DNA from: Ellagibacter isourolithinifaciens
GTDB lineage: Bacteria; Actinomycetota; Coriobacteriia; Coriobacteriales; Eggerthellaceae
Reading direction: 5' to 3'
Length of the DNA: 64,000 bases
NCBI RefSeq assembly: GCF_008831035.1
Contig: NZ_WAJR01000011.1
Location: forward strand, 1 to 64,000
Part shown: in pieces, positions 8,875-17,709 of the stretch
Layout: each line of letters begins with the position of its first letter
Position numbering within the stretch: position 1 is the first letter of the stretch
Position numbers and translations under genes: made by a program
Notes under the pieces: model-generated
Databases searched by the model: none
The model's input: only the letters and a program-made list of their open reading frames with translations
Told to the model about the DNA's origin: nothing

Positions 8875-9172
8875 GCTTGGATGCCCGAATCCAGAATGCC
8901 CAAACCACAAGAAGAACGCCAAGCTCAAGCACAACCTGACCAATTGTCCGATATGTGGCTCTTCGCTTGTCCATGTCTGCAAGAACAAAAAATGCCACAC
9001 ACTAGTAGAGGATGACGACAAGCTCTATTGTGTTCTTTGCAATGCTGATCGCGAAGATAAAAAAGTGGTCGCAGCGAAAGGCGCAGCTTTCGGGGGCGCA
9101 GGACTAATCGGAGCTGGCATTAAGTATCGCCATGCCATCAAAGACGTCATCGTGACCTTGATTAAGCGCTAA
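8861..9172 (+). CDS. Small zinc-ribbon protein with hydrophobic C-terminal segment
   Basis: 103 residues. Cysteine pairs CPNPEC, CPIC, CKNKKC and CVLC are spaced to make two zinc ribbons over residues about 5-62. The C-terminal third (GAAFGGAGLIGAG, then a basic tail) is Gly-rich and hydrophobic and may touch or cross the membrane. The ATG at 8861 is chosen because the ribbon motif starts right after it; it overlaps the upstream 342-residue gene, indicating coupled translation and a shared job. Function unknown. It ends 6 bases before the convergent sortase stop. Confidence 0.75.
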   Translation: MKKIKLGCPNPECPNHKKNAKLKHNLTNCPICGSSLVHVCKNKKCHTLVEDDDKLYCVLCNADREDKKVVAAKGAAFGGAGLIGAGIKYRHAIKDVIVTLIKR

Positions 9173-9178
9173 AACACC

Positions 9179-9850
9179 TTATATAGTTGCATACACCACC
9201 GTTCGCGAGTTCCTTGTCTGATAGGAGCAGGTGGTGAAAGCGAAGAGCTGACTTGCATCGGATGTATCTGCTAGCTGCAAGTCCGGCGTCCCGATAATCT
9301 CCTCAAGGCCTTCTTCCTGATCGATCACCAGCCTCTCTCGGCTGGCATTCACGATGTCTACGGCGCAGACCATAAGCTCAAGCGTATCGCCGCTTCGCTT
9401 GTAGACGATGATGCGGCTGTGCTCACGGGCGAATCCCTCGTCGATAAAGTCCGCGAACTCGGCGAACGCCGTACCGTCGGACATATGGTGTCCGTAAACC
9501 ATGACAAATCGAGAATCTATCGTGCATTCGCAATCTATATAGGGCGTACCATACGCTCCCTGGCCAAATACGTCCCTATAGAGATAAGCATTCGGGACAT
9601 CAGGCATGGCCTGCGCTATAGGCTCGTCTATGCTCGTACCGGGCACCTCAACCCAAGCAACGACCTCTGCAGGAAGGCTATCCCAGTCGATCTGCCTTTC
9701 CGGTTCTTCCTGATCGCTCAGATTATCGACCGTCTCTGCAATCTCGATGCGTTCCTCCTCTGACGCACAAAGAATGGTGAGAGTAAGCGCCGTGAGTATG
9801 GCGATAATGATTACGCTCGTGGCCTTCGCCGCCTTTCTGATTCTCTTCAT
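9179..9850 (-). CDS. Class B sortase
   Basis: Membrane-anchored transpeptidase that attaches LPXTG-like proteins to peptidoglycan or polymerises pilins. The N-terminal membrane anchor lies at about residues 9-30 (SVIIIAILTALTLTILC). The sortase fold follows with the three catalytic residues: His in VYGHHMSDG, Cys in FTTCSYQTRNSR, and Arg in that same segment. The length (223) and the helix before TCSY fit class B. It is directly downstream of the YPKTG-anchored adhesin, its likely substrate, with ribosome site AAGGAG 7 bases before ATG. A terminator hairpin sits between the two genes. Confidence 0.9.
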   Translation of the reverse strand: MKRIRKAAKATSVIIIAILTALTLTILCASEEERIEIAETVDNLSDQEEPERQIDWDSLPAEVVAWVEVPGTSIDEPIAQAMPDVPNAYLYRDVFGQGAYGTPYIDCECTIDSRFVMVYGHHMSDGTAFAEFADFIDEGFAREHSRIIVYKRSGDTLELMVCAVDIVNASRERLVIDQEEGLEEIIGTPDLQLADTSDASQLFAFTTCSYQTRNSRTVVYATI

Positions 9851-9872
9851 TTTTTGCTCCTTGTGCCGAAAA

Positions 9873-9903
9873 AGGGTGGGACGCCTAGCGAGCGTCCCAC
9901 CCT
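9873..9903 (-). terminator. Intrinsic terminator between adhesin and sortase
   Basis: Perfect 12-bp stem (AGGGTGGGACGC with GCGTCCCACCCT, loop CTAGCGA), followed on the minus strand by TTTTT. It lies after the adhesin stop and immediately before the sortase ribosome site, so it should cut transcription into the sortase gene or attenuate it. Confidence 0.8.
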
Positions 9904-9954
9904 GCCATCCTTAGTTCTCAGCTAAGATTCCTGCCGCTTGCGTCAAGGGTCGGT

Positions 9955-12900
9955 TTAATCCTCGTCGGTTGCCGTCAGCGCTTCCTCTTCCATCTTTTCG
10001 ATGGCGTCGGTCTGTTTGCGGCTGCGGCGGACGTAGGCGTAGGTCGCACCGGCGATGCCGCAGAGCAGGATCACCGCGACGCTGGCCGTGACGGGATCGA
10101 CCTCTGCGAAGGCGCCTGTCTTCGGGTATCCCTTACCGGGGTTCTCCGGCTCTGGCACGGGTTCCGGCTCGGGGAAGCTCACGGTCTGGCCGTCGTCGTT
10201 GATGTCCTCGTGAGTGGCGACGATGTTCTCCTGCGCGTCTGCGAGCTTCTCGAAGAACACGATGTCGCGTCCCGCGAGCTCGCGCGTGTCGATCTCGACC
10301 TCGACGTCGATGGTGCCGTCCGGGGTCTCGGGCACGAACTCGGTCATTCCCACGATGGGAAGGCCGTCGTCGCCCAAGATTGGGTTTCCGGTAGCCTTGT
10401 CCATGAACATGGTGAATAGCTTGTAGGTGCTGCCCGGCGCAAGCCCGGTGTAGGCAACCGTGTCGATGAGCTTCACGTGCTCGCCAATGGTGCCGACGTT
10501 GGTTCCGGTCTCTGAGTCGCGCGCCTGGGTGGCGATGTCCACTATGGCGACCGTCTGCTCCACGTCGTTGATGTCGGCGTGAACCATGTACTCTGCGCCT
10601 TCGAATTCCATCGTCTCAAAGGCAACGAGCGACTTGCCAGCGAGGCTCACACCGGCGAAGGTGAAGGTCACATCCACCGTGCCGCACGACTCCTCTGCAG
10701 TGAAAGTGGTAGACGCTGTGATCTCGCTGCCTTCATCGTCGAGTGCGGGCCCGCCGGTGGTCTTGTCCATGAGGGCTCCGCTCACGGTGTACTCGTTTTC
10801 GGGGATGAGCCCCGTGTATTCGATGGTGTCCACGATGGTGAGCTCGTCGCGGGCTTGGCCCTCGTGGGTTCCGCTTGCTGAGTCCACAGCGGTCGTCTTC
10901 ATGGTCTTGGACATGTTGTCAAGTACGAACTCGTGCGTCTGTGCCATGACCCCGCTCTCGTCCCACTCGATCATGCCCTGGTCGTTCACTTTGAAATCGG
11001 TCACGGTCGGGTTTCCTTCCTCATCGAGGTCGGCGATCACGTAGCCCCCGGGAGCCGCCACCTCTTGGATGTGGTAGCTCCCGTGCTTCGCGTAGGCGAG
11101 CGAGATGGTCCCGTTCTCGTCGGTCGTCATCTCCTCATCGAAGGTTCCCTCGTCGTTCCAGATGCGGAACACGGCACCGGCGACGGGGGTCTCGGGGTCG
11201 AGTGCGTCCACCTTCTTGATCTCAGGGTCGGTGGGCTCGTTTATCACGGCTTCCTCGTGGTCGTAGACCGCAACATCCTGTCCTGCGTATTCGAGCACCA
11301 CGGTCTTCTCAGCCATGTCGAGGGCGTAGCCGTCTTTGGCCTTGGCCTCGTAAACGGTGTAGGTTCCGAGATAGAGCTCGGGCGTGGTCACCTTGCCGTC
11401 CTCGCCGGTCGTGAGCGTGGCCACGATCTCGCCCTCGTTCGCACGGATGGTGCCGTCAGGCGTCTGGATGGTCTCCGCAGCCTTCACGATGTAGACGGAC
11501 TCGTCCACGGCCTCTCCCGTCCAGGAGTCGGTCTTGGCGACCGTGATGGTAGCCTTCTGGGGCATGTTTGAGAACTCTATGACAAGCGGGTTCTCCCAGC
11601 CGTTGTAGCCATCGCCGACATGGAACGTCTTGCCCTCAAGCTCCTTCACGTAGCCGCAGGGTGCCTGGACCTCTTTGAGCGTGTAGTCGCCCTCTTCGAG
11701 CAGCATCGGCAGCGTCAGCTCGCCGCGTGCGTTGGCCGTCCAGGTGTCGATGGTCTCGGTCACGGGGTAATGGGAGGTGTAGGTGACGAGGTTGCCGCTC
11801 GCGTCCTCAAGCTGGAAGCTCACGGGAAGCGGGACCTGCTTGCCGGTCTCGGCGTCAACCTTCACAACCTTGAGAGGAGTCTGCGGGATGTGGTCGTTCA
11901 CGAGCTGCGGCGGATCGTACTGACCTTCCTCGCGGATCGTGGTCTTCCAGTCCTCCACGGGAAGGAGGGTCTTTCCCCACTTCGCTTTGAAGGCGTCGGC
12001 CACGTCGGCCGGGATCACCTCATGAATACGGTAGGTTCCGTAGGCGAGCGCGCCTGTCCAGCTGCCGGACTTGCTCCAGCCGTTGACTTCGGCGTTGTCG
12101 TCCTTGGTGGTGGCGAGCCCGTTCTCGTCCACCGTGATGGTGCACACGCGGTTGCCGGGTTCGACGAGCTTGCCGGTCTCGGGCGAGAGCACTGCCTCTG
12201 CGGAATCGTTATAGAGCTCGAACTTCACTCCGGGCACAAGGATGCGCACGACCTCCTTCGGCATGTCACCGTCAGGCTCGTCGTAGACGGTCACGGGCAC
12301 TTCCTTCACGAGGCGGAAATCTCCGCGCTTGACGGTGTCGGGCACCTTGGGCGAGTTGTAGGTGTAGACGGACTCGCCCTGAGCGCCGTCGGGAGTGATG
12401 CGCACGCAGAACACCTTAGGATCCCCGCCGTGCCCGTCGTCGAGGTTGTAGCCCTGGGGGGCGCATGTCTCCTGGATCAGCACCGTTCCCAGGGGAATCG
12501 ATGCGTCGCCGTTGGTCTGGTAGTAGAGGGAATCTCCCGAGTGCTTGTACTCGTCGGCCAGGTAGGCAAATCCATCGGCGTCCGTCTCGAACACCCAGGT
12601 GCGCGCAGGGGCACCGGAAGCCTCGGCCGACGCTGCGTCGGCGTAATCGCCCGCATAGTAGCGAACGGTGAAGAGCGCGCCTTCAAGCGTCGCGTCTCCC
12701 TGCGGCTCGCTCTCGTTGGTGTCGGCATCAACCTTGCCGACGAGCATGCCCACAGGGTCTGACTGCGGGATGTCGGATACGCTCTGGCCGTTCACCCGCG
12801 TGGTCTCATCTGACCTCACCTCGACCGGATAAACGGTCGGGTCGAGCGCGTGCCCCGGAGCCTGCTTAGTCTCGCGCACCCAGTAGCTGCCCGGCTCAAG

Positions 12901-13722
12901 CTCCTCCAGTATGCCGTAGCCTTCCTCGTCGGTCGTGATGGTGCCCGCCAAGTCCGTGAGGCCCGAGTTGCGGTACACGGTGTAGACCGCGCCCTCCACG
13001 GAGTAGAGCGGGTTGCCCTCGCACATCCCCTCGTTGGCGGTGACCTTCACCAGGTCGATCTTACCGTAGGGGGTGTACTTGAACGACAGAATCAGCTGGT
13101 TTCCAGCGCCCGTGTAGAGCATGAACGCCTCGAAGTTCGAGGGGACTTCGCCCTGCATGCGCGAGATCTTGCGGCCTGTCGCATCGTCGTTGCACATCGT
13201 GCCTGACGAGTCGAAGCCGATCACGTTGTAGCGGCACCATTCCTTGAAAGACTCGTTGCACCCGTAGAGCGCATAGTTTCCGTTGGACGAGAATGTATCT
13301 GAGAGCAGGATGTGCGCGAGCGCTGCGTAGCGCGCATCCGTCATGGCCGTGCCGTCATACCACGTGCTTGGCCAGAGGCTTGCATCGAATCCCGGGCTGC
13401 CGTAGCTGAACCAGAGGTCCGCTATGGTCTCCGCATCGCGACCCGATACCGAGCTTATCGCGCTTTTGGTGTAGGTGCCTGCAGGCGGCGTCGCCGCAGA
13501 GGGGTTACCGCAATAGGCCATCTCGCCGTCGGCGTACATCCATGTGGTCGTGTATCCCGCATAGGGGATCTTGCCTCCGATGCTCAATGAAGCGGTCTCT
13601 GAGGCGAATGCGCTTTGCCCCGAAGCCGCGGGAGCGCCTATGACCGAGCTCAGGGCGACAAGTGCTGCGAGCAGGCAGCGCAGTATCTTTGAGCCGGAAG
13701 CGCCAATCATCGTAACTTCCAT
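9955..13722 (-). CDS. Cell-wall anchored thioester/SpaA/VaFE adhesin
   Basis: Surface protein of about 1255 residues. Order: signal peptide (ILRCLLAALVALSSVIGA), an N-terminal region with MAYCGNPS and further Cys/Gln typical of a thioester adhesin domain (about 40-200), a series of SpaA/Cna-B prealbumin-like modules (about 220-910, each ending with a PGSYWVRE or GTYTVYEAKA-type strand), two VaFE repeats (LVAFETM and IVFFEKL, about 990-1190), and a sorting signal with YPKTG near residue 1199, a hydrophobic span and an RRSRK tail. Such modules form isopeptide bonds. The start at 13722 follows the preceding stop by 10 bases; 13710, after GGAAG, is an equal alternative. As part of the T4SS operon it may promote mating-pair contact or host adhesion. 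Confidence 0.88.
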   Translation of the reverse strand: MEVTMIGASGSKILRCLLAALVALSSVIGAPAASGQSAFASETASLSIGGKIPYAGYTTTWMYADGEMAYCGNPSAATPPAGTYTKSAISSVSGRDAETIADLWFSYGSPGFDASLWPSTWYDGTAMTDARYAALAHILLSDTFSSNGNYALYGCNESFKEWCRYNVIGFDSSGTMCNDDATGRKISRMQGEVPSNFEAFMLYTGAGNQLILSFKYTPYGKIDLVKVTANEGMCEGNPLYSVEGAVYTVYRNSGLTDLAGTITTDEEGYGILEELEPGSYWVRETKQAPGHALDPTVYPVEVRSDETTRVNGQSVSDIPQSDPVGMLVGKVDADTNESEPQGDATLEGALFTVRYYAGDYADAASAEASGAPARTWVFETDADGFAYLADEYKHSGDSLYYQTNGDASIPLGTVLIQETCAPQGYNLDDGHGGDPKVFCVRITPDGAQGESVYTYNSPKVPDTVKRGDFRLVKEVPVTVYDEPDGDMPKEVVRILVPGVKFELYNDSAEAVLSPETGKLVEPGNRVCTITVDENGLATTKDDNAEVNGWSKSGSWTGALAYGTYRIHEVIPADVADAFKAKWGKTLLPVEDWKTTIREEGQYDPPQLVNDHIPQTPLKVVKVDAETGKQVPLPVSFQLEDASGNLVTYTSHYPVTETIDTWTANARGELTLPMLLEEGDYTLKEVQAPCGYVKELEGKTFHVGDGYNGWENPLVIEFSNMPQKATITVAKTDSWTGEAVDESVYIVKAAETIQTPDGTIRANEGEIVATLTTGEDGKVTTPELYLGTYTVYEAKAKDGYALDMAEKTVVLEYAGQDVAVYDHEEAVINEPTDPEIKKVDALDPETPVAGAVFRIWNDEGTFDEEMTTDENGTISLAYAKHGSYHIQEVAAPGGYVIADLDEEGNPTVTDFKVNDQGMIEWDESGVMAQTHEFVLDNMSKTMKTTAVDSASGTHEGQARDELTIVDTIEYTGLIPENEYTVSGALMDKTTGGPALDDEGSEITASTTFTAEESCGTVDVTFTFAGVSLAGKSLVAFETMEFEGAEYMVHADINDVEQTVAIVDIATQARDSETGTNVGTIGEHVKLIDTVAYTGLAPGSTYKLFTMFMDKATGNPILGDDGLPIVGMTEFVPETPDGTIDVEVEIDTRELAGRDIVFFEKLADAQENIVATHEDINDDGQTVSFPEPEPVPEPENPGKGYPKTGAFAEVDPVTASVAVILLCGIAGATYAYVRRSRKQTDAIEKMEEEALTATDED

Positions 13723-13732
13723 GTCGCACCGC

Positions 13733-14197
13733 CTATCGGGAGACGGGCTCGGCCTGGCGAACCTCGCGGCTCTGGTTGGCCGATGCCTCACGGGCCTCTT
13801 TGGCCTTGTCGTCGAGCGACGCGAGGTAGGCCGCCCTTCCCTTGTCGATGCCCTCCTTGAGTGCAGCGGGCATCACCTTGATGACCTCGCGCACTTGCTT
13901 GCCATCCTCGTCGAGCGTGGGGCTGCCGACCGGCTCCAGCACGCTCTTCTTCAGCCAAACCTCCTTCTCGGCCAGAAGGGGGATGTCCCGGTAGTTCTCG
14001 CCCTTGAAGCGGGACGGATTCACAAAGAGGGGACTGAACTGGCTATAGCTCACATCCTGTCCGTTGACCACGGTGCCCTTGGGCAGCGTCACCGAGTTGA
14101 AGGTCTTGGTCTCGCCGGTCTTCCTGTCCTCGTACTCGATGCCCTCGTGCACGAAGTTCTTGTGCAGGGTGATGTAGATGTTCTTCTTGTCGTCCAT
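13733..14197 (-). CDS. Conjugation-operon protein of unknown function (154 aa)
   Basis: No family recognised with certainty. Soluble and charged, with a beta-rich N-terminal half (NIYITLHKNFVHEGIEYEDR, TFNSVTLPKGTVVNGQDVSY) resembling small single-strand or nucleic-acid-binding proteins, and an Ala/Glu/Lys-rich helical C-terminus. No signal peptide, so cytoplasmic. It lies between the VirB6-like and adhesin genes on the same strand and is likely co-transcribed. A DNA-processing or expression-control role is only a guess. Confidence 0.7.
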   Translation of the reverse strand: MDDKKNIYITLHKNFVHEGIEYEDRKTGETKTFNSVTLPKGTVVNGQDVSYSQFSPLFVNPSRFKGENYRDIPLLAEKEVWLKKSVLEPVGSPTLDEDGKQVREVIKVMPAALKEGIDKGRAAYLASLDDKAKEAREASANQSREVRQAEPVSR

Positions 14198-14305
14198 TTT
14201 GCTTTCTCCTTTGCGTCTTGTGTCTTTTTGGGGTCTATTGGTGGAATGCCCCTGTGGATGCCCTGTCAGCCCATAGGCACCACCCCCTCTCTTGCTGGCA
14301 TGCGC

Positions 14306-15310
14306 CTAGAACCCGCTCACGATGTCTCGTGCCCAGGCTCCGCTCTTCACGAGCGACAACACGAGCAGGATGCACATGGCGAGGTACTGGAGCGCGTAGG
14401 TGAGCCCGTTCGCTATCGCGTCTATGGGCGTTCCGGTTCCCGGGTTCACGGCGACGATGCCGCCCAGGATCACGGGGAAGCTGATGAGCAGGATCAGAAT
14501 GATGAGTCCTGCGATGCAGACGGCACCGAAGCTCTTCAGGTACCCGAGCCCGATCTGGCGCGTCTGCTCGAATCCGAGGAATGCCAGCGGGATCGGGGAG
14601 AACGCCGCCATGACGTAGAGCTGTATCGCGCGCGCCCAGCAGACGACGAGCGCCACGATGTACGCGACGAGCACGACGAGCCAGCTGATGACCGCGACGA
14701 CGAGCAGCGCCAGGAGCGCAGACAGGTCGTCATCGCCCGTTACGATCGAGACTGCCGTCATGTCCAGTGCGCCGCCAGTGCCGAAGAGGCCCTCCACACG
14801 GTCTATCGCAAGGCCTATGACCTCGTAGATGGCCGCCATGAGGTCGAAGGAGTGCTGGATCAGGAAAAGGAATACTGCGAAGAACACGAGGAGGAACACC
14901 ACCTCCTTCACGCCCGGGAAGGATTGGTTGCCGTCCATGCGCTGTGATATCTCGATGAGCTTCAAAGTGAACACGAGCCCGAGAACCCCGCAACCGATGG
15001 GCAGCACAGCGACCTGCCAGACGCCTCTGGCGATGTCGTACATGGAGACATCTCCCGCGCTGGCGAGCATGGTCTCGAACGGTGCCGACAGTACGCCGTT
15101 AGCGCCAAGCGAGCGCATCACGTCGGTCTGAGCCGCGAAGATCCAGTTGCACCAGTCGCGGAGCACTCCGCAGAGCCATGCGTTGATGTCGTCCGCGATC
15201 GAACCCCATGCGAGCTGAGTGGGAATGAACAGCGTGGAGAGCAGAACGAATGTGGCTGCGAACGCCACTATGAATCGTCTGTTTGAGACGAGGCTTTTGA
15301 CTTTGCCCAT
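14306..15310 (-). CDS. VirB6/TrbL-like polytopic channel protein
   Basis: About 334 residues. It opens with a signal-like hydrophobic segment (FIVAFAATFVLLSTLFIP), followed by at least five more membrane spans, including the highly hydrophobic LLALLVVAVISWLVVLVAYIV and the span before QTRQIGLGYLKSFGAVCIAG. This pattern (periplasmic loop, then clustered spans with a central LxxFExxR-like turn) is that of VirB6/TrbL inner-membrane channel subunits of type IV secretion. The start at 15310 is chosen over the longer frame because it begins the membrane segment and lies just past the upstream stop (15316). Confidence 0.75.
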   Translation of the reverse strand: MGKVKSLVSNRRFIVAFAATFVLLSTLFIPTQLAWGSIADDINAWLCGVLRDWCNWIFAAQTDVMRSLGANGVLSAPFETMLASAGDVSMYDIARGVWQVAVLPIGCGVLGLVFTLKLIEISQRMDGNQSFPGVKEVVFLLVFFAVFLFLIQHSFDLMAAIYEVIGLAIDRVEGLFGTGGALDMTAVSIVTGDDDLSALLALLVVAVISWLVVLVAYIVALVVCWARAIQLYVMAAFSPIPLAFLGFEQTRQIGLGYLKSFGAVCIAGLIILILLISFPVILGGIVAVNPGTGTPIDAIANGLTYALQYLAMCILLVLSLVKSGAWARDIVSGF

Positions 15311-15315
15311 CCCTA

Positions 15316-16056
15316 TCAGAGCGCCTCGATCGTGCCATCGGATGAGCGCGTTACCGAGATCATGGTCGATGCCCCATCGTCGAGCGTGAACGTTGTCGTA
15401 GCCGCGTTGTTGGCATAGTCTATCCACGCCTCCGCATCCCAGATGGCGCGAGTCGCGCTTGGGGACACGGCTGCTGCACGCGCCGAGACGGCGGCCTCGA
15501 TCTTCGCGGCGTCGATCCCCATCGCCTCTTCGAGCTTGGAGGTGACGCCGGTGAAGCTAAGCGACCTGTCCCCGACCTGCACCTGCCTGTATGCGCAGGC
15601 GAGGGCGTCCGATCTAAGTACGGTGTCTGCGCCGTCGCTGCTAACAGAGACGAGAACGGGGCTCGCGGCATCGGTCATTGACTTCGAGGCGAGCACGGTG
15701 GCCTCTATGCCGGAGGAAAGCAGCTCCTCGCCGTCAAGCGTCCAGTAGGTCACCTCCGTGCCGCCGTCCTTGGTCTCGACGAAAGCTCCCTTGACGATGG
15801 AAAGCGAGTGCGTTGCGTCGTCCACGCCCACCCACGAGGTTCCGACGAGCGATTCGATGCCAGAGCTCGCTTCGCCGTCTGCAGCATCGGTCTCGGACTG
15901 AGGGTTCTCTACTGCTGCCTCCTCTGCCGATTCAACAGCAGCCCGGCCTTCAGTCGACCCGTTTTGGGCGAGCGTGCACCTTGCCACGCCCGAGCCCACG
16001 AGGAGCACCGCAGCAACAATGGCCGCAGCGAGCATGAGCTTGTTCTTTCTGGTCAT
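15316..16056 (-). CDS. Membrane-anchored extracellular protein of T4SS operon
   Basis: 246 residues: a single N-terminal span (LMLAAAIVAAVLLVGSGVA), an acidic Ser/Glu/Ala linker (residues 30-75), then a soluble outward domain of about 170 residues. No lipobox in the right place and no enzyme motif. It sits 12 bases after the NlpC/P60 gene and just before the VirB6-like gene. Its topology recalls VirB8-type assembly factors, but the sequence gives no real support, so the role is left open. Confidence 0.7.
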   Translation of the reverse strand: MTRKNKLMLAAAIVAAVLLVGSGVARCTLAQNGSTEGRAAVESAEEAAVENPQSETDAADGEASSGIESLVGTSWVGVDDATHSLSIVKGAFVETKDGGTEVTYWTLDGEELLSSGIEATVLASKSMTDAASPVLVSVSSDGADTVLRSDALACAYRQVQVGDRSLSFTGVTSKLEEAMGIDAAKIEAAVSARAAAVSPSATRAIWDAEAWIDYANNAATTTFTLDDGASTMISVTRSSDGTIEAL

Positions 16057-16068
16057 GTTTCGTCCTTC

Positions 16069-17709
16069 CTATCTAATTTTGATGGCGCTCGCGAACTGCG
16101 ACGCGCCGCTTGCAATCGTGCAGGCCGCGCCCGAGTGCGGCTCGTGGATGTAGCGGTCGTCCCCGATGTAGATGGCCACATGCCCGGGCCTCCAAAGGAT
16201 GTCACCGGGCGATGCCTCAGACACCGGCACCTTGCGACCGAACGCCGCCTGGTCCTCGGAGTTTCTTGGGATGGCGATGCCCGCCTGTCGGTAGCAGTAT
16301 TGGGTAAGCCCCGAGCAGTCGAGGCCCACGCCCGGCGTCGTTCCGCCCCATACGTAGGGCACGCCTAGCTGGCTGTAGGCGGCGGCGATGACCGCGTCTG
16401 CCGAGAGCGCCCCGCTCTCAAGGTCCTCGACTGTCATCGAGTCGAAGCGGCGCAGGTTGTAGGTATCCATGGCGGACTTGAGGGAGTCCACGTAAGCCGA
16501 GCTCGTTGCCCATCCCGCATCCTTGAGTCCCTCCGCCATCTTGTCGGAGGAGCGCTCGGCGATCGCCTGCTGGATGAGGGCATTGGCGCTGTAATGGGAT
16601 GCCTGCAGGAACACGCGGCTTCTGAAGCGAATGCACTCCACATCTCCTTTGAACACCGTGAAGTACGCCGTAATGGTGGTGAAGGTGCCGGGTGTGTACT
16701 CCTCTTGGGTCGTCCATCCCTCCTTTCCGGCGACTTCCAGTGCTGATGCGAAAGACGACGCCCATTTCATCCCGAACAGGTTGTGGTCACGTGTCGCGAG
16801 CTGGCTCATGGTCTCGCCCTGTCCCGACTCGCAGATGATCTGCGCGATGGTGCACCCAGCGGGGTGACCGAACTCCTCCTGGCAGCGGATGGCCTCTTCG
16901 ACCATCTCGTAGGTGATGTAGGGCGGAAGCCCTTCCATGGAGCGCTTCTTGTCCTCTGCATCCCAGAACCCGAACAAGGCCGAGATAATCTGGCCTATGA
17001 CGAGCGCTACTAGCACGAAGGCGATGACCCCGCAGAGCACCCCACCGCCTGCGGCAATCCCGCTTCCGCCTACCGTGCCAGCGACGGCGGCGTTGCCGGA
17101 CGACGAGGCGGCCGTCTTCGCGGCGGCTCCCGTCGCCTGGGCGGCGTGGCTCGCTTGCGTATGGCTGACTCCTCGGGCGCTTGTTGTCTTCGCCTTCTTC
17201 GTGCCCTGGGCGCTCGTGCTCTTGATGGCGTTCGCGCTCGATCCCTTGGAGCCGCCTGAGGCGGAGAGGGCCCCTTTCGCCTTCCTGTCGCGCATGGCTG
17301 CGATTGCCCGCTTTGCGCCTCGTTCGGTGTCGTAGGTGCTACCCACCCCCTCGAACTCGTCTGTTTCGTCGAGCTCGGAGACGGCTTCACGTTCCAGGAA
17401 CTGACGAACCTTGAGCCGTTCGCTCGGAGTGCTGGATGTCTCGGTTTTTGAGGATGCCTCCCCGACACCCGATGCGCCATCGGAATCCGCGTTAACTGCA
17501 CTCGCATCTGCCGACTTGCGCATGCGCCTCTTGGAGGGGGCCGCCTTGCACGTTGCCCTCGTGCCGAGTGCGGACTGTTTCTCGCTTAGGGCAGAGAGGC
17601 TTTGGCTCTCGTCGTCCTTCACGATTCCCGCGCTCACGGCGTCGAGCTTATCGGCGGTGACGATGTCCGCGATCGAGGCGCTCGTGTTGTCGAGGCTTCT
17701 CGGGTCCAT
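16069..17709 (-). CDS. Bifunctional cell-wall hydrolase (glucosaminidase plus NlpC/P60), VirB1-like
   Basis: Opens local holes in peptidoglycan for the conjugation channel. 546 residues: a long low-complexity cytoplasmic part (1-200, Ser/Ala/Lys-rich), one membrane span (about 215-245), a glucosaminidase-type domain (about 265-420, with AQIICESGQGETMSQLATRDHNLFG), and a C-terminal NlpC/P60 endopeptidase domain (about 435-546) with catalytic Cys in DCSGLTQYC (about 466) and His in GHVAIYIG (about 510). The gene follows VirB4 directly. Two-domain hydrolases with a membrane anchor are standard in Gram-positive conjugative elements. Confidence 0.9.
   Translation of the reverse strand: MDPRSLDNTSASIADIVTADKLDAVSAGIVKDDESQSLSALSEKQSALGTRATCKAAPSKRRMRKSADASAVNADSDGASGVGEASSKTETSSTPSERLKVRQFLEREAVSELDETDEFEGVGSTYDTERGAKRAIAAMRDRKAKGALSASGGSKGSSANAIKSTSAQGTKKAKTTSARGVSHTQASHAAQATGAAAKTAASSSGNAAVAGTVGGSGIAAGGGVLCGVIAFVLVALVIGQIISALFGFWDAEDKKRSMEGLPPYITYEMVEEAIRCQEEFGHPAGCTIAQIICESGQGETMSQLATRDHNLFGMKWASSFASALEVAGKEGWTTQEEYTPGTFTTITAYFTVFKGDVECIRFRSRVFLQASHYSANALIQQAIAERSSDKMAEGLKDAGWATSSAYVDSLKSAMDTYNLRRFDSMTVEDLESGALSADAVIAAAYSQLGVPYVWGGTTPGVGLDCSGLTQYCYRQAGIAIPRNSEDQAAFGRKVPVSEASPGDILWRPGHVAIYIGDDRYIHEPHSGAACTIASGASQFASAIKIR

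Noticed and set aside
16447-17335. Long plus-strand frames through the NlpC/P60 and T4SS genes
   Set aside because: Codon bias and low complexity show they are shadows of the minus-strand genes.
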